This document shows, in pieces, positions 1-10,000 of a stretch of 22,249 bases of DNA. Source of the stretch: Saccoglossus kowalevskii (lineage: Eukaryota; Hemichordata; Enteropneusta; Harrimaniidae); assembly GCF_000003605.2 (NCBI RefSeq), contig NW_003147281.1:119165-141413 (forward strand), given 5' to 3'. The position numbers were made by a program, and so were the translations under genes. Each line of letters begins with the position of its first letter. Position 1 is the stretch's first letter. Below the pieces are notes generated by a model that worked only from the letters and a program-made list of their open reading frames with translations, ran no database searches and was not told the origin of the DNA.

Positions 1-647
1 CCCCAAAGTTTGAACTCTGCAAATAAATTGTTCACCGCCACCCCCCAAAGTTTGAACTCTGCAAATAAATGTTCACCGCCACCCCCCAAAGTTTGAACTC
101 TTGCAAATAAATTGTTCACCGCCACCCCCCAAAGTTTGAACTCTTGCAAATAAATTGTTCACCGCCACCCCCCAAAGTTTGAACTCTTGCAAATAAATTG
201 TTCACCGCCACCCCCCAAAGTTTGAACTCTTGCAAATAAATTGTTCACCGCCACCCCCCAAAGTTTGAACTCTTGCAAATAAATTGTTCACCGCCACCCC
301 CCAAAGTTTGAACTCTTGCAAATAAATTGTTCACCGCCACCCCCCAAAGTTTGAACTCTTGCAAATAAATTGTTCACCGCCACCCCCCAAAGTTTGAACT
401 CTTGCAAATAAATTGTTCACCGCCACCCCCCAAAGTTTGAACTCTTGCAAATAAATTGTTCACCGCCACCCCCCAAAGTTTGAACTCTTGCAAATAAATT
501 GTTCACCGCCACCCCCCAAAGTTTGAACTCTTGCAAATAAATTGTTCACCGCCACCCCCCAAAGTTTGAACTCTTGCAAATAAATTGTTCACCGCCACCC
601 CCCAAAGTTTGAACTCTTGCAAATAAATTGTTCACCGCCACCCTCCA
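1..647. repeat. 43-bp minisatellite, about 15 copies
   Basis: Near-identical tandem units of 43 bp, recognisable by AAAGTTTGAACTCTTGC at 5, 47, 88, 131 and then every 43 bases to 604. The first units are 41-42 bp because of lost T residues; copies from 88 on are nearly perfect, pointing to recent homogenisation. The array is cut by the window start. Each unit carries AATAAA and a C-rich block (CCGCCACCCCCC). Degenerate relatives continue to about 740. It lies in the intron before the TM1 exon. Confidence 0.97.
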
Positions 648-933
648 AATCGGGGAGAGTTTGAACTCTTACCAATAAAATATTCACCCCTCTCCCCAAA
701 GTGATGAGAATTTTGAAGTATTGACAATAAATTTAAATCCTCATCATAAAATCTGTCTTGCCAAAAAACAATTTGTGAGAATTTTTATTTTCTTTAAGGA
801 AGCGCCAATATCAGCAAAAAAAGTATAAATTGTAAATTTTTTGATCTAGTTTCAAAATTGTTACTAATAATGACGTTCTTTTAACTGAAAATTGAAGATT
901 TTACCTCTGACCTGATTAAATTTTATATTATAG
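648..933. other. Intron tail upstream of the TM1 exon
   Basis: Two diverged copies of the 43-bp unit (to about 740) are followed by AT-rich sequence without repeats or coding potential. It ends in the acceptor TTATATTATAG at 933. Confidence 0.6.
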
Positions 934-1072
934 GAAATATTTTGGAGAAAAGATTGGTATATATTTTGCATGGCTGGGTTATTATACGTGTGCACTGTTT
1001 CCAGCTGCTATCATTGGCCTACTTTGTTTCATCTATGGCTGCATCGCCATGTCAACCAACCCTGTACAATTG
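934..1072 (+). CDS. ANO7-like: Anoctamin exon: TM1 (residues 1-46)
   Basis: The exon opens with one base finishing a codon from upstream, then reads [18 protein letters not shown] and a hydrophobic stretch ending near [15 protein letters not shown]. GEKIGxYFAWLG is the conserved start of anoctamin TM1. The acceptor is TATAG|G and the donor TTG|GTATTT, a weak site immediately followed by a pentanucleotide repeat. It ends in phase 0. Confidence 0.93.
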
Positions 1073-4000
1073 GTATTTATCTATTCTATTCTATTCTATT
1101 CTATTCTATTCTATTATATTGTGTTCTGTTCTGTTCTGTTCTATTCTATTCTATTCTATTCTATTCTATTCTATTCTATTCTGTTCTGTTCTGTTCTGTT
1201 CTGTTCTGTTCTGTTCTGTTCTGTTCTGTTCTGCTTCTATTCTATTCTATTCTATTCTATTCTATTCTATTCTATTCTATTCTATTCTATTCTATTCTAT
1301 TCTATTCTATTCTATTCTATTCTAAACTCTATTCTAAACTCTATTCTATTCTATTCTATTCTATTCTATTCTATTGTGTTCTGTTCTGTTCTGTTCTGTT
1401 CTGCTTCTATAGATATTCTATTCTATTCTATTCTAAACTCTATTCTATTCTACAGTCTACAAACAGTTCACTCTTGATCATTTCAGGAAACCTGTGACAA
1501 AAATGGCATGGGTAACACAACCATGTGTCCATTATGTAATGAGAAGTGTGACTACTGGTTACTTTATGAAAGCTGTCTCTATACCCAGGTAAATTCTTAC
1601 AAAATTATATCTTGTAATAAATTATTAGCAACATTTATAATTATTGCAGTCGTCATTTGTAAAGCTGTATTGATGGTCTGAATATGCATTCTGAGATCAT
1701 TCCTTGAGCTGTATTGGGGTTTGAGACTATTATGTGAAATATTTGATAGTCTGAATATGCAAGAGCATTTCTAAGATTTTATTGGAGTGTTCAGACAATT
1801 ATGATAATTTTGTGATGGTCAGAATGTGTCTATGCAATTTTAAATTTTCACCATCATGATGACAGTCGTTCTAGGCATCTTGTACGAATGTGTGTTCTAA
1901 TTTTCTTTGAAAATATTTGAAAATCACCTGACATGCTTGGATTCACAAAGCTTTAACTTATAATTCAGGATTCTTTGAATATTTCCTGCAATTCACAGGC
2001 ATTGATACTATTGAGTATTTCACATACTAGTCACATGACCCCTACTATATCTTAGGAATGATCTCAAAGTGTCAGCGTAACCCTTTGAGTGCTAAACTTT
2101 ATTTTTAGCTTAAAATTGAGTGAATAGCTCACATTTACTGTAATTTTCACTAAATTCAATCTTATTTTTAGACCAAACAGATAAAATGTGATATTGGTTT
2201 TAGTTTTTGATCAAAAAAATTAGAAATTTTTTGTAACATTTCATGTGAAAAAAAGCAGACTATAAATGAAACTATTTACTGGATGATTCCGGAAGTTGTC
2301 TTTGGTGCTCAAAGTGTTAAGTAGTAATTTGATGAAAGCAGCAAAGAAACCCAGATGCGATCTTTGATATTGTCAGTTGTATGTCTAAACAGCTACCAGC
2401 TGATGTTATTATGATTATGAATATGATTATTATTATTATGCATTTACTGTACATACTGTATCCTCTTTATGTGCGCTGCTGTGGAACGCCGGTGGAGCCG
2501 GTGAAAACTCAAGAAAACAGCACAAACTCAACTTTGAAGTAATCCTGAACAACCAAATTCATATATGTTACACATGTAGGACTAATTTTGTTACACTGTT
2601 CAGGGGACTCTCAACAACCATCGCAAAGTACCGTTTTCTGCGAGTTTTTGGTCTTTGTTTTCACCGCGAGGTTTGCCAGGCGGTAGAAAATGCCCGGATG
2701 TCCGCCCCCGAGGATATGAAGTTTCCATTTTAACGACTATAATATTTGTTCTTATTTTAGTTACAGCAAAGATTATTAGAAGTCTCTGCATTTTATCTTT
2801 GTAAAATCCAGTTTGATGTAGTCATAGTTGTCCTAAGAATCAAGTTTACTTTAAAAACTCTATTAATATGTGGTCTTTATTAATTTGTGCATCCAATTCA
2901 TTTTAATAGACTAATTATTAAATGTATTTTACTTCATTTAAATTTGTATGCAAAACATAGCACGGAAATCATTATTATCAAGCAAATTTTTTAAATAGTT
3001 ACTGCTGCAATACTTGATGGTATTGTGCATCACATTAGATCTCTGGTGATCCCAACACATTATACCAATGTTGATTTCAACAAAATGTGAATTTCAATTT
3101 ATTTTACTCATGATATAAACTTAACTACTGACGTATGGCGAGAAAAAAATGCTTTATAGCAATGTATTGTAACATTTCCTCAGTCAAAATGGATAGATTT
3201 TTTAGCATCACTCTGTCAGCTTGAACGACTTTGACACCATGTTTTTGGAATGTCAATACCATATATGGATGACATGATGCATGAAAATCAGATCTTGGAT
3301 TGGATGACTGCCTGACCCTGTGTCAGTAAAAGCACTCCAGCTTTGTTGTCCAATTTGGCATTCCTGATTGTATCTACATTCTACAATGCTCCATCAGAAT
3401 GACCAATGTTGTTTGCTTGAAATATTTTGCTAAACCTGCCGTTGCTGTATCATATCAATGAAAATGTTACATCTGTCTGTATCTATTTTCATCCAAAAAA
3501 CAAAATCACTGTTAATTGAATTGACCAAAAATTATTTTATGCTGAAAAAAATTCTAAATTTAAAATAATCTATTTGTTGCCTTGTTAATTTGCCGATTCC
3601 TTAGCCATATAGCGAATAATTATTTTTACTACTGCATAATAATAGATTTTTTATTGTAAAATTATACATTTATGATTGCATTTCAAATTTCATCTTTTAT
3701 GGATAACGTAGCTTTCCAACTTGTAAATGTCTTGGTGGCAGTTTGGGGTGTGATGTATTCAAATTTCTTTTTATAAACATTTTCAGATTTCGTTGGTTAT
3801 GGACAATTATACCACTCTAGGTCTTAGTATTTTGATGTCTGTGTGGGGTACGTATGATGGCACTTCATCAAGAACTTTTTTTTCAGGATATTTTCTATTG
3901 CACTGATTAAAAGGGCTTTGAAAACTGCTTCTTTCAACAGTGTAGTTTGCAGGTCTAGTTGCAGTCTAACGTGTGTGTGGACAACTCACTTTTATTCTTT

Positions 4001-7000
4001 TCTTTATTCTAAGACTCTAGATAACTGGTGAATTGCACAGGTGGAGGCGCTACTAATATTTTCTCCTTTCTTCAATCAGTATTAACTTATAACCCCCCTC
4101 CCCCCAGCACAACTAACATTGTACAGTTTTTGAAACTGGACATTATTAACAAATATACAAAATACTAGTCTAAGACTGTGTGTAATTCACTCTTACAAGT
4201 GATAAAATCAATAGTTAGTTTTTGAGAAGTTTACCGATCTCTTTTTCAGTTCTACTCTCCTGCCACTCATTATCTGCTATCAGCAGCATGGTCTCTCTAA
4301 CCTGTACATGTTGTAAATCAATGTCTCATTGTTAGCTTGACTGAAAATGCCACAATCAACATTTCACAATACAATCATTTTTATTTAAACAACTTGTAAT
4401 TATTTTTCATTTATTTCATTATAAGCAGCTGTCAAACCTTAAAAATTAACATCTCATTTCATTTATTCCAGGCTGACCTGAGCCACTCTTTTCTTACCTC
4501 CACATATGGCTATTTTGGATACTAGTCTTTCCATATATGGCTATTTTGGCTAATACTAGTCTTTCCATATATGGCTATTTTGGATACTAGTCTTTCCATA
4601 TATGGCTATTTTGGCTAATACTAGTCTTTCCATATATGGCTATTTTGGATACTAGTCTTTCCATATATGGCTATTTTGGCTAATACTAGTCTTTCCATAT
4701 ATGGCTATTTTGGATACTAGTCTTTCCATATATGGCTATTTTGGATACTAGTCTTTCCATATATGGCTATTTTGGATACTAGTCTTTCCATATATGGCTA
4801 TTTTGGATACTAGTCTTTCCATATATGGCTATTTTGGATACTAGTCTTTCCATATATGGCTATTTTGGATATTAGTCTTTCCATATATGGCTATTTTGGT
4901 TACTAGTCTTTCCATATATGGCTATTTTGGATATTAGTCTTTCCATATATGGCTATTTTGGATACTAGTCTTTCCATATATGGCTATTTTGGATATTAGT
5001 CTTTCCATATATGGCTATTTTGAGTACTAGTTTTTCCATATATGGCTATTTTGGATACTAGTCTTTCCATATATGGCTATTTTGGATACTAGTCTTTCCA
5101 TATATGGCTATTTTGGCTAATACTAGTCTTTCCATATATGGCTATTTTGGATACTAGTCTTTCCATATATGGCTATTTTGGCTAATACTAGTTTTTCCAT
5201 ATATGCCTATTTTGGATACTAGTCTTTCCATATATGGCTATTTTGGATACTAGTCTTTCCATATATGGCTATTTTGGATATTAGTCTTTCCATATATGGC
5301 TATTTTGGATATTAGTTTTTCCATATATGGCTATTTTGGATACTAGTCTTTCCATATATGGCTATTTTGGATACTAGTCTTTCCATATATGGCTATTTTG
5401 GATACTAGTCTTTCCATATATGGCTATTTTGGATACTAGTCTTTCCATATATGGCTATTTTGGATATTAGTCTTTCCATATATGGCTATTTTGGATACTA
5501 GTCTTTCCATATATGGCTATTTTGGATACTAGTCTTTCCATATATGGCTATTTTGGATACTAGTCTTTCTAAATATGGCTATTTTGGCTAATACTAGTCA
5601 TTCCATATATGGCTATTTTGGATACTAGTCTTTCCATATATGGCTATTTTGGCTAATACTAGTCTTTCCATATATGGCTATTTTGGATATTAGTCTTTCC
5701 ATATATGGCTATTTTGGATATTAGTCTTTCCATATATGGCTATTTTGGATACTAGTCTTTCCATATATGGCTATTTTGGATATTAGTCTTTCCATATATG
5801 GCTATTTTGAGTACTAGTTTTTCCATATATGGCTATTTTGGATACTAGTTTTTCCATATATGGAATATCTAGTCACAACCTGTCCATATATAAAATGACT
5901 GGTAACTACCTACTTCATTTCATTACACTCTCATTTCAGTTTCTTCAAATATTTGACAATGAACTTTCATCATTGCTAGCAATTCTAATGTCTTTATGGG
6001 GTGAGTAAACATTGATTTCATGCAACTGCTTGTTTCTGCGTTTGCATGATTGCGACAAGTTTGTGCTTTTTCTTGCAATTGCATGGTAACTAATTTTCAC
6101 ATTGCTGAGTTTCACAGCTGACTCTGTTTTTGTTTCTCATGTAACAAGTCTGGAGGACAGTCCTTGTGATATGTACATGTTGTCTGACAATTGTACTTCA
6201 TGTTATGGGTGTTTCTGTTGTGGGATATCACTTCCATACTTTTGTTTATACCTACACTTGTCCGTATGTTTGGGAAGACCATTGTCTGCTGTAATCTTCA
6301 TATTCACCTCTTGTCTCAACATTACTCTGTCATTCATCTCAGCCCAATTCATCCGTTATGTGGATTGGTAAAGGTACCAGTAGTGATAAGATTCTTCTTA
6401 CATATGGATGCTACCCAAAAGTCAGCACTGCTATAATGTCCAGATGGCCAACCTACAGTTAGGTCTTGTATAATATACAGATGCTTTTTAAAGTCAGGTC
6501 TCAAATCAACTAACCATGCTTCAATTGCAGTCAGTGTGGCAGAATGCTGGTCCAGCTGAATTTACTAACCATGTCTTTATCTTTTCCTTCATAAATAAGT
6601 ATAGTAACTCTTATTCATTGCAGAACTGTGACATCTTTATTGTTAGCTTTTACTGCTGCTCTGTTTCAGACTCTTATCTGTACTATGTTGGAGTAACACT
6701 ACTGCAGTAAAACTCTTAAGAATTAATTCCTGCTGGCATTTTTCAGTTACAATTTCTATTACAGTCATCAGCAGTTTAAATCAATCCTGTATTCACTTTT
6801 TCCCCTCATATACTTGTAATGATAATCACCTGAAACAAACCCCAGACCATGGCTGGTCTTTTTAATCCAAGTACGATGTCAGGTACGGGACCTGGAGTAA
6901 TGGATTTCAGTTAACCTCGCCTTCCATGTTGGGGTGAAAGTTAGTTAAACCTAGTAAATAAACTTTATATTGACAGTTTAAAATATCTTTAACACATTGC

Positions 7001-10000
7001 TTCCTTTCATGGATAGGATAACTTTCATCTTAGGACATACCGTTATCTTGGACTCAGATTATTACTACTAGAGCACAGCAAAAATGTGTAGTGATTATCA
7101 GTGTGCCCTCTATGGTGTTAGTTTTACAAATTGCAGATCTACTGTAATTGGGCTTAATTGTTCATTTTTTCTGGTGTATGACTTTTTTTTTATTTCCATA
7201 ATTTTTTTTTTTTAGTAATTGTTTAATTGCGAAAACCCAAAAATCTAAACAATCTCCTTACATGTAAAAGATCTTGTTCTACACTTCAATAAATAGACAG
7301 AGAAGGCAATGGTTGGACATAATGGCATATTCTCTGTATACAAGACCTTCTTTGATTGGTTGACTAATCTAGTAAATTTGAGATCTCACAAATGATAATA
7401 TGATGGTTGTTCAGATCATTGGGCTTACGCAGTCAGAAAATTAAAAAATAGAATTGCCGGTAAGAGAATAAATTTAAATTAAAAAAAAAACAAAAAATGA
7501 ACAATTAAAAGAATAATAAAAGGAAGAAAAAAGATCTGATTTTAAATCAAATTGATTGCATTACTGACTCACTGATATTTTTTGTGATGCAATTATTACT
7601 GCTCATTTCCTTGTACACTAATACTGTAATAAATCTCCTTGAAAAACTACTTCTATTTTTAGAATTTGTAATTTAAAAAAAAAATTAAGATATTAAAACA
7701 AAATAGATGTAAAACAAAAGGCGCTGCTACAGTTTAGTTTTTTTTCGTTAAACTCCTGCAGTCATATACAATATTTATTTTTTCTTGATTTTTTTGGATT
7801 CTATTTTGACTCAGGATTCGTACAAAATCAGTTTTGTTTGAAGGCACACTGGCGATGGTTCAAACACAATGTGAGACTAGACTGAACTCTACTGGTACTA
7901 ACCTGCAGTACTAACACTACAGAATTATATTGTTACATTTACAGATAGTTTTGCTCTTCGATAATTATGCTTCAGTTTTCTTCGCTTTAGTGTCTTCGTT
8001 GTGGGGTGAGTAGCTATGGTGACCCCTGACCTTTGACTTTTGCATGCTTTTATAGCGTGTCTTTAACTTGTCTTTATTACATTTATTTTATTTTTACTAA
8101 TTCACTTTAAGAGTCTATTTTATTTTATGTTTTATTAATTTATGTGACGTCAGTTCATAGCTATATTTGAGAATGAGATGACCCTCCTTAATGCCTTTTT
8201 CATGACATCCTGGGGTGAGTAGGCGAGTATTTCATAAGGAGGGTAGTCTTTAGTACACCAACATGATGCAAGTCAAAACAAAAAACACAATTTGCTACCT
8301 AACATTTCTCTCTTTTCTCCAGGATTTCATTTCTTCTTTATCTGTTTCCTCATTGTATAGAAAGTGGAACCGTTTGCACACATTAACACACACCATTACA
8401 AGTACACCATTACAACTTACCAGCAATATAGCTGATATACATATGCATCAAATGTACCTTTAATTGACCTTTGACCTAGCTTTCTTTGATTCTGTCCAGC
8501 ATGGTTGTCTTACACTTACACAACCTGCCTTTAATCCTCAATAATATTTTCCTTATTGTTTGCTTGCTAATATGCGTGTTTTTCTCTTTAATTCCTGTTT
8601 GCATGCATTGCATGATCTGTTCAGATTGCTTGTATATTTGATAATGAGTCTACTAGTTTTTGGGCTCTTATAATGGCAATTTGGGGTAAGCTTATCATTT
8701 GTAATGTTTAACATTGAAATATATAACTGTCAATGTTAACATTTCACTTTCATTCAGTTCATCCCATTTGATTTGTCCTGTTTTGATGTATGTTTTATAA
8801 TATATTTGCATTTTATGATGTCAAAAACTGCAATTTACCGGTTTTTGTTGTATAACATCCACACTCATTGGTTCATTGAACCACAGCTCCCATAGGATCA
8901 GTACTCATTTAACCATAAAACACATTTGATCAGTACTCATTGAAGCATTGCTCCTGTTGTATCATTACTCATTGCACCAGCACTCATTTATTACATTAGT
9001 TTGCATTGAATACATTGAATCAGCAATCATTGAATAATCGTCTTTGAATGACTACACATCATTAGTCATTGAACCATGCATGCTCATTGAACTATGGCTG
9101 TCTGTACATCAGTACTCATTGAATCATGACACTCAGTGCTTCAGAACTACACCGGGTCTTATTTAATCATCAACATTCATTGACAAGTACTCATTGAGTC
9201 AAATTACTCATTTGATATGTATTTATTGATTACATTGTGGTCTCATTGAACAATCACACACATTGATACATTTTCATTGGATCAAAATATTCATTGAATA
9301 TGTGTTTATTGATTACATTGGGTATAATTGAACCATCACTCATTGATAATTACTCATTGAATCTCACATGCATTTAATTACTACTTGTCTATCTTCAATG
9401 CTCATTGTTTACAACTTATTTGTTCATTACTTATTGAACACTAATAGTCAATCTTCAGACATCGCCTCTTTTATTCAACATTACACACGTGTGTTTGAGT
9501 GTTATGTAGAATATAGAATTCAGTTAAACTTAATTATAACACATCTCACTGCTTGTAATCAGAAAACGTTCTGTAACATCTTTCTACTTAATCATACCAT
9601 GTGTATTGAGAAAGTGCTTCACACATTACAAGGCTTGAACTTCAGGAAGGCATTAATGTCCAAATAATTGTGCTTTTTGGAAAATACAGATTTTTTCTTT
9701 ACTATTCCCATACCAGGGTAATCAAATTTTGCATTGAAAATTGATGCCCTCTGAAGTTCAAACCTTTTTGTTACTGCAATGTGTTATACAAACATTATTC
9801 TGCGTTTATATTGTGTTGATAGATTTATTTATATGAAGCTTGACTCATTATTCTCTATAAAAAATGCATTTTTCATTGCAATTTATTCAAAATAAGGCAA
9901 AATAAAGTTGTATTGACAGCAAAACATTGAAAACCTTCTAATTTTGAGCTGCCTTAAATCAAATCTGAATGTTATGGTATTCGCAAGTTATAGTGATTGA

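Noticed and set aside
1-647. CRISPR-like array
   Set aside because: Whole 43-bp units are identical with no unique spacers, and the context is a eukaryotic intron; it is a minisatellite.
942-1497. Overlapping open frames coding [10 protein letters not shown] repeats
   Set aside because: They are translations of the pentanucleotide repeat and of the TM1 exon in the wrong frames; the real exon frame is fixed by [12 protein letters not shown].
1650-1720. Possible extra TM2 exon ending TATTGGGGTTTGAG near 1717
   Set aside because: An in-frame stop lies 12 codons before the W and there is no DN motif.
2600-2791. Minus-strand open frame in a GC-richer patch
   Set aside because: 63 residues, no recognisable similarity, and no splice or start context; possibly part of an old insertion.
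6102-6710. Three plus-strand open frames, one with SDN that recalls the TM2 motif
   Set aside because: The DN is not followed by 13 residues and W, no splice sites fit, and the peptides show no family.
6895-6940. Possible extra TM2 exon ending TGTTGGGGTGAAAG
   Set aside because: An in-frame TAA lies six codons upstream of the W.
8263-8463. Open frame with a good acceptor-like site between exons D and E
   Set aside because: It has no cluster motif and no matching donor; it looks like chance.
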